IMG/VR virus record: IMGVR_UViG_3300042560_001133
Span: 1 to 35,007 of that record
From: a virus
DNA: 35,007 nucleotides
Direction: 5' to 3' (one strand)
The notes below the pieces were generated by a model. The model was not told where the DNA came from. It made no database searches and worked only from the letters and a program-made list of their open reading frames with translations. Shown piece after piece: positions 15,523 to 24,354 of the stretch. How positions within the stretch are numbered: position 1 is the first letter of the stretch; every line of letters starts with the position of its first letter. Position numbers and translations under genes: made by a program.

Positions 15523-16338
15523 GTGAGCGCACGCATCATCTACGGCGACATGACGGTCTTTTCGGCGGGGGGTACATCCCTGCTCGATTCGTGCGACGGG
15601 GTGACGCTCAAGGTTCTTAACGCATCCTCCGAGGGCAAGCCGGTGAGCAGGATCGGCAAAAGTCCTCAACTGGTCAAGAAGTCTTTCGAGATTTCCACGG
15701 CGGCTATGTCCAACGTGACTGGCGTCAACCGGGTTACCAACCTTAACCTCTCTGCGCTTACGGTGGGTGCTACGGACTACCTCGCAAACGTGGACGGCAT
15801 CTCAATTAACGGCTCATTTGACCTCAAGGAAGGATCGCCACGGGGTGACCTTTGGAGCAAGCCTGAGGTAGTCGCCAAAGACTACTCCGGAACGCTGACC
15901 CTCCTCATCCCTACGGCCGGACTGGTGGCACTTCAAACGCTTGCGGTGTCGAATACGGTGGCCGATGCTTACTCAACTCTCAGCTTCACCATCAACGGGA
16001 TTGCAACCACGCTCCCGATTATGTTTGGATCGTACACGCACATTGCGACGATGGACGACCTTCAAAAGATCGAGATTGAGTACAGCGGGCGCGACCTCCT
16101 GACCGGCGCGTATCCTACAGCCCCAACGGGCACGTCCTCGCTTTTGACCAAGGCATTCAACGATCCGCGCAACGAACTAACCTTCGCCTTCACCCCGGCG
16201 GCAGTTAATGCAACGCAAGGCGCATGGTCGGGGAACATGACGTGGAGTTCGTTTAGCTACTCGGTGAACTCTGACGATGTGGTGAAAACGGAATATTCGT
16301 GGACGGGCTTTGGTGCCCCAACGGTGGTGTACGTCTAA
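15523..16338 (+). CDS. major tail tube protein
   Basis: 271 residues from GTG 15523. A beta-rich protein with the tail-tube style opening IIYGDMTVFSAGGTSLLDSCDGVTL, a middle domain (GISINGSFDLKEGSPRGDLW), and a C-terminal part ending WSGNMTWSSFSYSVNSDDVVKTEYSW. The order tail completion, tube, chaperone with frameshift, tape measure is diagnostic for siphoviruses. The stop TAA overlaps the next ATG. Confidence 0.85.
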   Translation: MSARIIYGDMTVFSAGGTSLLDSCDGVTLKVLNASSEGKPVSRIGKSPQLVKKSFEISTAAMSNVTGVNRVTNLNLSALTVGATDYLANVDGISINGSFDLKEGSPRGDLWSKPEVVAKDYSGTLTLLIPTAGLVALQTLAVSNTVADAYSTLSFTINGIATTLPIMFGSYTHIATMDDLQKIEIEYSGRDLLTGAYPTAPTGTSSLLTKAFNDPRNELTFAFTPAAVNATQGAWSGNMTWSSFSYSVNSDDVVKTEYSWTGFGAPTVVYV

Positions 16339-16502
16339 TGGAACCAGAACGAAAAGCTTTTACCTCTCCTGCCTTCGGCGCGAACGACACAGATTCCACG
16401 GCTGGCCCTGGGTTCAGCGGGGAAGGCGGCGGGCTGGATGGCCCCGCTACCGAGGCGCAAGAGAAAACGCAACCGGCTGAAGGTTCACCGGAACCGGAAT
16501 AA
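16338..16502 (+). CDS. small acidic ORF (54 aa) after the tail tube gene
   Basis: ATG 16338 overlaps the tail tube stop (TAATG), so it can be translated by reinitiation. The product, MEPERKAFTSPAFGAND onward, is acidic, Gly/Pro/Glu-rich and probably disordered, ending GSPEPE. Its last 56 bp overlap the end of the minus-strand lipoprotein gene. It may be real or a remnant cut by insertion of that gene. Confidence 0.45.
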   Translation: MEPERKAFTSPAFGANDTDSTAGPGFSGEGGGLDGPATEAQEKTQPAEGSPEPE

Positions 16503-16857
16503 CATCGGACGTGTTGCCGGTTTCGCCCGGTAAAAGGTCCGCCATTACGTGGCCTACTACCATCTCCTCGGCTAGAACCGTGCCTTTTGCGTCGTAGAGG
16601 GTGACCTTGACGGACGGGGCTACTTTGGTAGCCGATGTGCTGCGGTAGTTGACGCTTGCAGATAGGCTGCCGCTTGGGGTTCTGCCAAGGTCCACCCATC
16701 TTACAAGCAAGTCGCCTACGGGCTGGTTCGTGGCGATTCGGCCCTCGTCTAGCTTGTAGATTTTGCGGTCGGGGTATTTGGCTTGGATTGCCTCAATGCT
16801 TGGCCCCTTGCAACCGGCCAACGCTACCACTGCAAGCATAGCGGCGCATAGCTTCAC
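16447..16857 (-). CDS. lipoprotein moron inserted in the tail operon
   Basis: 136 residues from GTG 16857, the only minus-strand gene between 350 and 28560 that I accept. It begins (M)KLCAAMLAVVALAGCKG: a Lys, a short hydrophobic core, and a lipobox ALAGC with the lipidated Cys at 16. The mature part (LLVRWVDLGRTPSGSLSAS, KVTLYDAKGTVLAEEMV, DLLPGETGNTSDVIPVPV) looks like an FxLYD-type beta domain found in exported lipoproteins. Inference: lysogenic conversion or superinfection exclusion at the cell surface. The start codon directly touches the late element, and a -10-like TATAAA lies upstream at 16895-16900. Alternative: accidental antisense frame, less likely given the signal peptide and the lack of a plus-strand gene at 16503-16873. 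Confidence 0.68.
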   Translation of the reverse strand: MKLCAAMLAVVALAGCKGPSIEAIQAKYPDRKIYKLDEGRIATNQPVGDLLVRWVDLGRTPSGSLSASVNYRSTSATKVAPSVKVTLYDAKGTVLAEEMVVGHVMADLLPGETGNTSDVIPVPVNLQPVAFSLAPR

Positions 16858-16870
16858 TTCGTTACTTAGG
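16858..16870 (+). promoter_or_regulatory. late start-associated element, copy 6
   Basis: Exact TTCGTTACTTAGG, 3 nt before ATG 16874 of the tail chaperone. Its other end touches the GTG of the divergent lipoprotein gene at 16857, so the element nearly fills the gap between two divergent starts. Confidence 0.85.
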
Positions 16871-16873
16871 TTG

Positions 16874-17350
16874 ATGGATCTCACCTGGAACGATTTTATA
16901 GCACAACTGCCAGATCCGGAACCATATTTTTGCGTGACTTTGAGTTCGGGCCACGAATTTAAGTTCAGCAACGCAGGTTCGATTGATGATCTTATCCAGG
17001 CAGACGAGCGGGCCGGGAAGATTCTGGCGGCAATTCGTGCGGGTTCCTACCCTGAGCAAGTGCGCGGGAAGTTCCCCGCAAGTGATGCGGCGCGGATGGC
17101 TGTGGCGCGGCTTGCTAGTCGGCTGATTGAACCTGCGTGGTCCGAGATTGACCTTGCGGGGATGAGCACCGATCCACGTTCTGCGGGGCTTTTTGCTGAA
17201 TTGGTCCTTGAGTTTGGGAACAAAGCCAACAGTTCGGCGGCGGTGGCGGTGGACATTGACACTAAAAAAAAGTCCTCGAAAGCGACTGGGTTAGACGAAC
17301 CAGCCTCGGAATCTCTCGAAACGTCTACGGACGGCACCCCAACGAGTTGA
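16874..17350 (+). CDS. tail assembly chaperone, short form (gpG-like)
   Basis: 158 residues. MDLTWNDFIAQLPDPEPYF starts right after the late element. The body is alpha-rich (DDLIQADERAGKILAAIRAG, DAARMAVARLASRLIEPAW, AGLFAELVLEFGNK), and the zero-frame end after TKKK is low-complexity Ser/Glu. It lies between tail tube and tape measure, where lambda has G and G-T. The short form helps tape measure folding. Confidence 0.85.
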   Translation: MDLTWNDFIAQLPDPEPYFCVTLSSGHEFKFSNAGSIDDLIQADERAGKILAAIRAGSYPEQVRGKFPASDAARMAVARLASRLIEPAWSEIDLAGMSTDPRSAGLFAELVLEFGNKANSSAAVAVDIDTKKKSSKATGLDEPASESLETSTDGTPTS

Positions 17351-17433
17351 CGCAGGAGCAACGCGGATACCTGTCTGAGTTCGTTGCCCTTGCGCTGATT
17401 GAATCGGAGGAGATAGCAAATGCCAGTAGTTGA
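16874..17433 (+). CDS. tail assembly chaperone, -1 frameshift long form (gpGT-like)
   Basis: Shifting by -1 at A AAA AAG (17266-17272) replaces the short C-terminus with a frame open to TGA 17431-17433, giving about 186 residues. The extra 53 residues look like real protein, not noise: a basic stretch, NVYGRHPNELTQEQRGYL, then SEFVALALIESEEIANASS, similar in character to the T extensions of siphovirus GT proteins. The tape measure ATG at 17420 lies inside this extension, as is common. Confidence 0.8.
17266..17272 (+). other. programmed -1 ribosomal frameshift site
   Basis: The heptamer A AAA AAG, in the correct phase within a run of eight A (17264-17271), is the same as the well-known E. coli dnaX slippery site. 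It lies 78 nt before the zero-frame stop codon. I did not identify a clear downstream stimulatory structure. Confidence 0.82.
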
Positions 17434-18931
17434 CCAGCTAGTAACAGAATTTAAGCTTAAAGACTCGTTCAGCGGTCCGGCGAAAGGCATCCAGACGGCT
17501 ACCGGTTCGCTGGACCGGGACATGGCGGGGGCTACCCAAGGCGTTGGTGGTTTCTCGGATGCGCTGCGCTCGCTCGGGGCACAACCTGTAGTCGGCGCGG
17601 TGGTTTCTGGCTTGCAAGCGGCGGCGGCGGCGGCGGGGGTGCTTGGCGCGGCACTCGTGGCGGGCGGCGTGAAAGCGTCCCAATCGGCGGCGTCTTTGGA
17701 GTCGGCGCGGCTTGGGCTTGCGGCCTACTCGGAATCGGCGGCCCAGACCGCACAGCGGCTAGAGGTTTTGCGGCAAGTCGCCAAGGCTCCGGGCCTTGGC
17801 TTCCTAGAAGCGGTCCAGGGGGCTACTCGGCTCCAAGCGGCGGGGTTATCGTTTGAGACCTCGGCGGCGGCCCTGCAAGCGTTCGGCAACGCCATTGCGC
17901 TGGTTGGCGGCGGCAAAGAACAACTCGACGGGGTGACGATGGCATTGACGCAAATGTCGGCCAAGGGCAAGGTGAGCGCGGAAGAGATTAACCAGATTGC
18001 CGAACGGGTCCCGCAGATTCGGCAAGCCATGATTAAAGCGTTTGGCACGGCGGATACTGAGCAACTGGCAAAGCGCGGGCTAGGTTCCAAAGAGTTTATC
18101 GCGGGGATTGTCACGGCGTTGCAATCGCTGCCCAAGGCGAGTGGCGGGTTTATGAACGCTATGGAGAACCTTGGCGATGCGGTGTTTATGGCGTTTGCAA
18201 AGGTGGGCGATGCGCTGAACAAGGCTATCGGTCCAATGATTGACCGGGCGTCTGCGTTCCTTGAATACCTGGGTACGTCTGGGGTGTTCGACAAGATCGG
18301 CAAATCCTTCGGGGCTATTCTTTCGGGCGACCTTGGCGACTCGGCATTGGTCAAGGTGATTTCTTACCTCGTTGCGTCAATTGAGCAAATCCCCAATATT
18401 CTCAAAACGTCGCTGATGATCGGGCGCGGAATCCTTGACGGGTTCGTCACCGCTTACAACCAAATCGCCAACAGTTGGGTGGGCAAGAACGTGTTCAAGC
18501 TGACCACGATGGGGGTTAACCCAGTCGTGAGGGACGGCATTGGTGCGCTCGGGAAGATCGGCGAGGCGATTGGGGCGCGTGCGCTCGGCATTGAGGCTGG
18601 TTTTACCAACGCGACTGGCGTAGAGCAAGCCAAAAGATTCAAGCCAAGCGCAGAGGCGTCAAGCTCGCCAGCAAGCCCAAAGGTAGCCATCAACTACCTC
18701 GCGGCTATTGCGGAGAACACCAAGAAGTCTGCGGACCTCCAACGGATTGCGCTCGGTGCCAACGTGGGCAAGTACGGGGTTACTCCTATGGAGCTTTCCG
18801 CCATGCGGACCGGGCGCGGGGATCCTTGGAGCAAGGTTATTGATGCGCTCAAAGAAGTGTTTGGGCACGAGGTGGCTCAGGCGATGGTTCAGCAACGACG
18901 TAGCGGTATGCAGTCGGCGGGGTTCCGGTAG
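17420..18931 (+). CDS. tape measure protein
   Basis: 503 residues; GGAGGAG at 17407-17413 is 6 nt before the start. It sets tail length and spans the tube. The N-terminal half has the usual tape-measure pattern: VVDQLVTEFKLKDSFSGPAK, long Ala/Gly-rich helices, GVTMALTQMSAKGKVSAEEI then NQIAERVPQI, and KRGLGSKEFIAGIVTALQ. The middle is hydrophobic (FMNAMENLGDAVFMAFAKVG). At roughly 1.5 Å per residue the tail would be about 75 nm, a short siphovirus tail. The next GTG follows the stop directly. Confidence 0.92.
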   Translation: MPVVDQLVTEFKLKDSFSGPAKGIQTATGSLDRDMAGATQGVGGFSDALRSLGAQPVVGAVVSGLQAAAAAAGVLGAALVAGGVKASQSAASLESARLGLAAYSESAAQTAQRLEVLRQVAKAPGLGFLEAVQGATRLQAAGLSFETSAAALQAFGNAIALVGGGKEQLDGVTMALTQMSAKGKVSAEEINQIAERVPQIRQAMIKAFGTADTEQLAKRGLGSKEFIAGIVTALQSLPKASGGFMNAMENLGDAVFMAFAKVGDALNKAIGPMIDRASAFLEYLGTSGVFDKIGKSFGAILSGDLGDSALVKVISYLVASIEQIPNILKTSLMIGRGILDGFVTAYNQIANSWVGKNVFKLTTMGVNPVVRDGIGALGKIGEAIGARALGIEAGFTNATGVEQAKRFKPSAEASSSPASPKVAINYLAAIAENTKKSADLQRIALGANVGKYGVTPMELSAMRTGRGDPWSKVIDALKEVFGHEVAQAMVQQRRSGMQSAGFR

Positions 18932-21100
18932 GTGGCACTCTCGGTTATCTTTGACCACGCGCAACCGAGACTACGGTATGACCGTCTCTCTGCGTTTGCG
19001 GACGCGCCACTGTTTAACCCGCGCTCGCGGGACTCTAAGGCGGAACTCAGCGGTTGCACGATTGAGCCGGTGGGCGGGCGGGTTATCCTAGAGCCGTACT
19101 GCCTTACAAAGACCTGGTACACCAGCAACTCGGGCGACTACGCAAAGCTCGCGCTATCGGCGTTTGCCAGTACATCGGGATGGGAAGAGCGGGCGGACCA
19201 ACACGCACGCGGCCCGTATCTTGCGCGGCCCGATGCTACGACGGGTAGCCTGGTCACCACCACAACCTACGCCAAAAACCAGGGCTTCTATATCGCGTTT
19301 TGGTCCTATGGCGCGGGGGATGTGTTCATCTCGCACCAGTTCGGTTGGAACTCCACGGCGAGCACGGCGGCGGGTATCTCCATCGAGTACGCTAGTGATT
19401 CCACCGTCAACGTTTTGCAGGACGGGGTAGCGATTGGGCAAGGCAAGATCAGCGGTTCGTCCACCACCAACAACACGGGTGGCAGTCTGGTAGAGCTGGT
19501 GGTGATCCCGATGGCACGGCGCGAGATTGTCATATTTTCGCCCTCAAGCGGGGACGGGTTCTCGGTTATCGTGCCGGGTATCGACGAGTCAACCAGCTCG
19601 CCTACGATCCTTCCGGCCTCTAAGTTCTGGCTCAAGATTGTGGCGGGCGCGTCGCAAATCCAGGTGGCACCCATCAAGTTCCCGACGAGTGGCACGGCAA
19701 CCAGCGACCGGCTGAGCCTCTTGGAGCCACCGGCGAGCGGTGAGACGTTGGAATCCTACGACAATTCCCCTTGGCCTACGGGGTCGGTAGATTACCGGGT
19801 GTGGGGTTATCCCGCATACGTCGGCACTCAGGGTCTTACCGCTACCTTGCGCAAGTGGGACGGCACGGCATTTAGCGCAGACGGCACAGAAAAGAATTGC
19901 CGGGTACGGCTCACGCTCACAACCGACAACCAGACCGTAACCCCCGTTGCCTATGGCGGCGCAGTGGCCTACCGGCGCACGCTGACCAATACTAGCGATT
20001 CTGAGGCAGACGTGACGCTGAACGTTCTGGATTGCACGCTCTCGGTTGCGGAGTCTCCGGGCGATGCGGCTATTGATTTGGTGGTGCGTGACCCGGCGGG
20101 GATGGTCCCTCCATTTGTGAGCACGACTACCAACCGGCCCATCAAGGTCAAGATCGGATCGGTGACGCTCTTTGATGGGCTGTGCGGGGATTTGCCGCGT
20201 GAGTTTACGGCCAATCCAGCGGCGGATACGGTTCAGTTTGAGGTCCGCAACCGCTTAAAGCTACTAGACGAATACGTGTTTACGGAACCTTTCCCGCTGG
20301 ACGGGTTCAACTTCTCGTCCGCTCTTTCGTTCCTCGCGGCGCGGGCGTTTAACACGGGTGAGATTGACATTTCTACTACCAGCTTTGCCGTGCCGTTTGA
20401 GGGTTCTCGAAGTGGAGGCGACTGGGGGTCTATGGTGGAAGTGGGGGATACCGCGCTGTCATGGATTGAGCGGCTGATTGAAACCTACGCTTTTGATTGG
20501 TACTGGGGAGTCAAGCCTACATCTACGGGGGTGAAGTTCTTCGCTAAGTCTCTCGCAGACCTTGGCACTACTCCTGCGGTGACGGTCTACGAGACGGACG
20601 CGGCGGCGATAACGGGCGGCGTTGCGGCGGCGGACCTTTTGAAGTTTACGGTGCGCGAGGTGCGCGAGACGCTGCTAGAACCTATCGCGAACGACGTGCG
20701 GGTAACGGGGGTAGACCCTCGGACTGGGCGACCGTTCCAAAGCCACCGGGAGGACGCGGCGAGCAAGGACCCCACAACGGCCCCGGGGTCTAGACCCGAC
20801 AACTGGAAGGGGACGATCCTGCGCTATGGGCTAGCCGATCCCGCCATTACCACGCAGACGCTTTGCAACCAGGTGTGTACTACTATTGCCAGCCGGGTGT
20901 TCCCTGCGAGGTACGCGATTGAGTGGAAGTCTGATCTACTGATGGGGTCGGGTTCGGTTCCGCTTTGGCGCGGCGACGTGGTGCGGATTCAGGGGCGCGG
21001 GGACTACCGCATTCAGACCATCGGTTGTCAGTTTGACGCGGAGTATAGCGGCTCTCGGCCCGTGTTCCGCGAGGCACTTTACACAGGAGAAAAGCTATGA
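18932..21100 (+). CDS. large tail tip / baseplate hub-like protein
   Basis: 722 residues from GTG 18932, directly after the tape measure stop. The N-terminal ~270 residues are beta-rich and may hold a lectin-like sandwich (GFYIAFWSYGAGDVFISHQFGW, LVELVVIPMARREIVIFSP). The C-terminal half looks hub-like: IKVKIGSVTLFDGLCGDLPREF, VRNRLKLLDEYVF, ALSWIERLIETYAFDWYWGVK, VPLWRGDVVRIQGRGDYRI, which resembles gp27/gpD-like proteins that cap the tube. Gene order puts it at the distal tail. Exact family not recognised. Confidence 0.75.
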   Translation: MALSVIFDHAQPRLRYDRLSAFADAPLFNPRSRDSKAELSGCTIEPVGGRVILEPYCLTKTWYTSNSGDYAKLALSAFASTSGWEERADQHARGPYLARPDATTGSLVTTTTYAKNQGFYIAFWSYGAGDVFISHQFGWNSTASTAAGISIEYASDSTVNVLQDGVAIGQGKISGSSTTNNTGGSLVELVVIPMARREIVIFSPSSGDGFSVIVPGIDESTSSPTILPASKFWLKIVAGASQIQVAPIKFPTSGTATSDRLSLLEPPASGETLESYDNSPWPTGSVDYRVWGYPAYVGTQGLTATLRKWDGTAFSADGTEKNCRVRLTLTTDNQTVTPVAYGGAVAYRRTLTNTSDSEADVTLNVLDCTLSVAESPGDAAIDLVVRDPAGMVPPFVSTTTNRPIKVKIGSVTLFDGLCGDLPREFTANPAADTVQFEVRNRLKLLDEYVFTEPFPLDGFNFSSALSFLAARAFNTGEIDISTTSFAVPFEGSRSGGDWGSMVEVGDTALSWIERLIETYAFDWYWGVKPTSTGVKFFAKSLADLGTTPAVTVYETDAAAITGGVAAADLLKFTVREVRETLLEPIANDVRVTGVDPRTGRPFQSHREDAASKDPTTAPGSRPDNWKGTILRYGLADPAITTQTLCNQVCTTIASRVFPARYAIEWKSDLLMGSGSVPLWRGDVVRIQGRGDYRIQTIGCQFDAEYSGSRPVFREALYTGEKL

Positions 21101-21231
21101 CCTATCGAACCGGAGTAACGCTTGAGAGTCGGAAGGCGATGCGCAAGTGGATGGAAAACAAGACCATCGTGCGGCGCGGCGCGGAAGAAGCGGTTAAAAA
21201 GCCCGCGAGCAAGATCACAAAACTAACGTAA
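21097..21231 (+). CDS. small basic protein (44 aa)
   Basis: MTYRTGVTLESRKAMRKWME onward, ending KKPASKITKLT. AGGAGA at 21085-21090 lies 6 nt before ATG 21097; the start overlaps the upstream stop as ATGA and its own stop overlaps the next ATG as TAATG. This exact nesting between two long genes makes it very likely a true gene. It is Lys/Arg-rich; function unknown. Confidence 0.7.
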   Translation: MTYRTGVTLESRKAMRKWMENKTIVRRGAEEAVKKPASKITKLT

Positions 21232-24200
21232 TGCCGACTTACCTTGACGCAAGCGTCAACCGTGCGACCGTAAATGAGACTTGGGAAGGCACGTTTACGG
21301 GTACGTATTGGGGCCGGAAGAACTCGTTTGCGGTTCAGCAGGGTTTCAGTATCCCCGCGTGGCGTTGGCAGATGCCCTTCGTTGGTCCGTGGGGCAACAT
21401 TACAACCACGGAACCACCGGGCGCATACGTGACCGTACGCTACGAGTCCGGCAGCTCGCCTTCGGCTTTGTTTCCTTATGACTTCATTCCGTCTCCTAAC
21501 ACTTCCAGCTTGTACATCATCATGGAGTGCGAAAACGGATACGGGGCGCGAGATGTGGCCTACGTGGAGCGGACGTTCTCGGGTTCTGGCGTTGTCCAGT
21601 CGCTTGCCATCTCGGGTGAATGGTCATTCTCGGCGCAGTGTGAGGAAGTGCTTCACCCGTATTTCATGGACGAAGCGGTCAGAGGTGCGGACGGTTCTCC
21701 GACCTACGGCGGCGCGGCTTCGGATGACATTGTTCCGCGTGCTCAGGGCCAACATTTCTACCTGCGATTCCGCGAGGGTGGTACGGCTGTGGCGTCTGGT
21801 TCGCTCACGGTAGATGGAACAACCGTCACGGCTACGGCGTCGTCGGTGGTGTCGGCTTCGGGTCCGGGGTCTGCGCTGTACGGTTACTACCCCACTTGCC
21901 GCATGGATCAGTTCTCGGTGAACAAGTCGGGGTCTATGTCGGCGACCTTTACGAACTTCGGGGATGAAGCGGTGGACGCGGATACGGATACCCATACCGA
22001 TGCGTATTCCCAGGAGGTCACCCGCTCGCTTTCGGTCGGCGGGTCTGACGTCACCCTTTCGCAAGGGTGGACGATCTACGAAGGTGTCACCATCGGTTCA
22101 CCCGGCAACATGGGGGATGGGCGGGGTGAATCTGCCTCGGTGGTGTTCCTCACAATGGAGCCGCAGGACACGCTCGGGCTGGCTTGCAAGTTCTTCGCGA
22201 TGGACGCGAACTACCCGTCGCCGGGGCTGGACCTTTCCTATCTCCGGCGCAAATCTCTGTCCGCGCAGACGCTCACCTGCAACCCCTTCAACTCGGCTCA
22301 GTGGACACGTCGGTCCTATGGGTCGGATGGGGCTTGGGGTCTAAACTACTATCCACCGGCAGAATCTGACTACGGGCTACCGGGCGATGGGCTGGGCGAC
22401 GGCGGCGCATTGACGCTCGGGGACTTTGACGCGGTGAGTGCCGACGAGAAAGAACCTTTGCGGTCCTGGGTGAACTCGGCTTCGCTAGCAGCTCGAGGTG
22501 AGGAACCGCAGGACTGGCGCACGCTCTTCCGGGGCTATCGGTACAACCTGGGGACCCTGACCAAAGACGCAACCATCGGGGTAGGTGGTGGTACGGGGGC
22601 GTCTCGGTCATGGTCCCCGAACCCCGGCAACTGGGAAGGCTACCGCTTCCTGCGTGTTCGGCTCAAGGTCACGTCGGGCGGGTCGGTTGAGTTCACGGCT
22701 AGCGCAACGGCAACGCCTTCTAAGACGTTCAAGACGACGGCCACGATGACGGCGGACACGTTCCAATACGTTTGGTTCGATCTCTGCAACCCCGACGGGG
22801 GCACCTGGACGACCGACAACCTTGACACCCGGTACCCCGTCCTGGGGGATGGACTCCCGGAAGAAGATCCCGACAGTCGCGGCGTTGGGCGCATAACTGC
22901 CCTTACCATCTCGGGCGGAACGGGGCTGACGGTAGATACCATAGACCTCGCCCACTGGCAGGACATAGCGGGCGGCCTTACCACCGATCCGCCTACCCTT
23001 ACCTGCGCCCCGGTCTGGAACTGGTGGACGAGGACGCAAGAGACCGGCGACGTGGTGGAGGCTTACGTAGGGCTTCAAGGGGACGCGAACGGCCGGCGTT
23101 CGTGCGATGTTCCTATCGCGAGTCGGCAGCTCTTCACGGATGCGTTCGGGGCGGCGTTTTGGGTCTACTCCCAGGTCACGATCAACGCGGCTCGGATTGA
23201 CCTACTCAATACTCCGGGGTGGAATTGGGCGGACGGATTTAGCCCAGTGACGGGTGACACTTGGCACCGGACGGGGCTTTCGGGATCGGCGGCTTATGGC
23301 TCGCAAGCCTGCTGGATCGGCGGCGGCGGGGTCACGATCAGCGGGAACGCAACGGGGGACTTTCTCAACTGGATGGGCCGCGATCTGACTGGCGGCCTCT
23401 CGATGGTGGCGCAGTCGCTGATGGATGAAGTGCGGCTGTGGCCTCGGTGCGGGGAGGTCTTCCAAAAAGGTTCAACGGGCGGCCGCACTTGGCTGCGGAC
23501 GGCTAAGGTTCTGCGAGGCGGCGCGATGGGGGCAGTGTTTGGAGGCGCGGACCCCGCTAGCGACGTGACGTTGTACGAGTCTCCAGGTACTGACCCGGTG
23601 GCAACCGATGCGGTAGACGAATGTAGACACTACGCGGTAGGCAGTCCCTACGCACGCATGAACGAAAGTCTAACCCCGGACCCTCGCACGTATATGGTGC
23701 GGTGGAACTCCGCCCAGCATTCCACCCACGCATCTAAGGCGCGGCGGTGGTGGCGCGTGCATTTCCAGGCGACTGAGGAAGAGACGGGCAAGAACATTTC
23801 TAGCGACATGCGGCAGGACGGGACGCGGTACCGGGCCTACATCTCTAGCCTGGGCAAAGTGGTGACCGGGAAGGCGACGCGGAACAGCTTGTACTCGGAC
23901 ACCACAACGGCAATAGACGGAGATTGGGCAAACATCCAAGCCGAGAAGTACGCGAGCGCGGTAACGCTCTTCCTGCTGGTGCAACCTCCAGCGGGCGGGG
24001 TAGTCGAATACAAGAGCACAGACGGGAGCACATGGACCATGAGTAGGACTATCGTATCAAGCGGGAAGTACCCGGCGGCAGTTTGTGAGGCGGATGGTGT
24101 CCGGTATTCGTACTGGCTCAATGGCACGCAGGTAGATGGCGAGATAACCGACCGATCTGGGGCGATCCTTGCGAGCCCCACGGCGTGCGTGACTGGGGTG

Positions 24201-24326
24201 GATGATTCCGGTATTGCGGTCTTAGCCTACGCAAAGTCGGAGGGGCGGGTAGTCATAGAGCTGCAGGTGAGGAAGACGGGGGCCATTGTGGTGTACACGA
24301 GCAGCGACGGACGGACCTTTGTTTGA
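21231..24326 (+). CDS. very large tail protein, probable fibre or receptor-binding
   Basis: 1031 residues, the largest gene here. Beta-rich with many Trp, Gly, Ser and Thr, typical of exposed tail proteins. Notable parts are an N-terminal segment that may attach to the tail (TYWGRKNSFAVQQGFSIPAW), several jelly-roll-like stretches (YRFLRVRLKVTSGGSVEFTA, RYPVLGDGLPEEDPDSRGVG), and a C-terminal series of short beta units with SSDG or STDG turns (STDGSTWTMSR, YTSSDGRTF) like Asp-box repeats. No catalytic motif recognised. Coupled to the upstream gene by TAATG. Confidence 0.75.
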   Translation: MPTYLDASVNRATVNETWEGTFTGTYWGRKNSFAVQQGFSIPAWRWQMPFVGPWGNITTTEPPGAYVTVRYESGSSPSALFPYDFIPSPNTSSLYIIMECENGYGARDVAYVERTFSGSGVVQSLAISGEWSFSAQCEEVLHPYFMDEAVRGADGSPTYGGAASDDIVPRAQGQHFYLRFREGGTAVASGSLTVDGTTVTATASSVVSASGPGSALYGYYPTCRMDQFSVNKSGSMSATFTNFGDEAVDADTDTHTDAYSQEVTRSLSVGGSDVTLSQGWTIYEGVTIGSPGNMGDGRGESASVVFLTMEPQDTLGLACKFFAMDANYPSPGLDLSYLRRKSLSAQTLTCNPFNSAQWTRRSYGSDGAWGLNYYPPAESDYGLPGDGLGDGGALTLGDFDAVSADEKEPLRSWVNSASLAARGEEPQDWRTLFRGYRYNLGTLTKDATIGVGGGTGASRSWSPNPGNWEGYRFLRVRLKVTSGGSVEFTASATATPSKTFKTTATMTADTFQYVWFDLCNPDGGTWTTDNLDTRYPVLGDGLPEEDPDSRGVGRITALTISGGTGLTVDTIDLAHWQDIAGGLTTDPPTLTCAPVWNWWTRTQETGDVVEAYVGLQGDANGRRSCDVPIASRQLFTDAFGAAFWVYSQVTINAARIDLLNTPGWNWADGFSPVTGDTWHRTGLSGSAAYGSQACWIGGGGVTISGNATGDFLNWMGRDLTGGLSMVAQSLMDEVRLWPRCGEVFQKGSTGGRTWLRTAKVLRGGAMGAVFGGADPASDVTLYESPGTDPVATDAVDECRHYAVGSPYARMNESLTPDPRTYMVRWNSAQHSTHASKARRWWRVHFQATEEETGKNISSDMRQDGTRYRAYISSLGKVVTGKATRNSLYSDTTTAIDGDWANIQAEKYASAVTLFLLVQPPAGGVVEYKSTDGSTWTMSRTIVSSGKYPAAVCEADGVRYSYWLNGTQVDGEITDRSGAILASPTACVTGVDDSGIAVLAYAKSEGRVVIELQVRKTGAIVVYTSSDGRTFV

Positions 24327-24339
24327 CACCGTTCTGCGG

Positions 24340-24352
24340 TTCGTTACTTAGG
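24340..24352 (+). promoter_or_regulatory. late start-associated element, copy 7
   Basis: Exact TTCGTTACTTAGG, 2 nt before GTG 24355. It heads the deacetylase-tail, amidase and holin-like block. Confidence 0.85.
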
Positions 24353-24354
24353 TT

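Noticed and set aside
16425-16446. Terminator for the minus-strand lipoprotein gene
   Set aside because: A GCGGGG/CCCCGC pairing exists just past its stop but the loop is about 19 nt and no T tract follows on that strand.
24323-24328. TTGACA as a -35 box for the late element at 24340
   Set aside because: It spans the stop codon of the upstream gene, and no other copy of the element has a similar hexamer at that distance.
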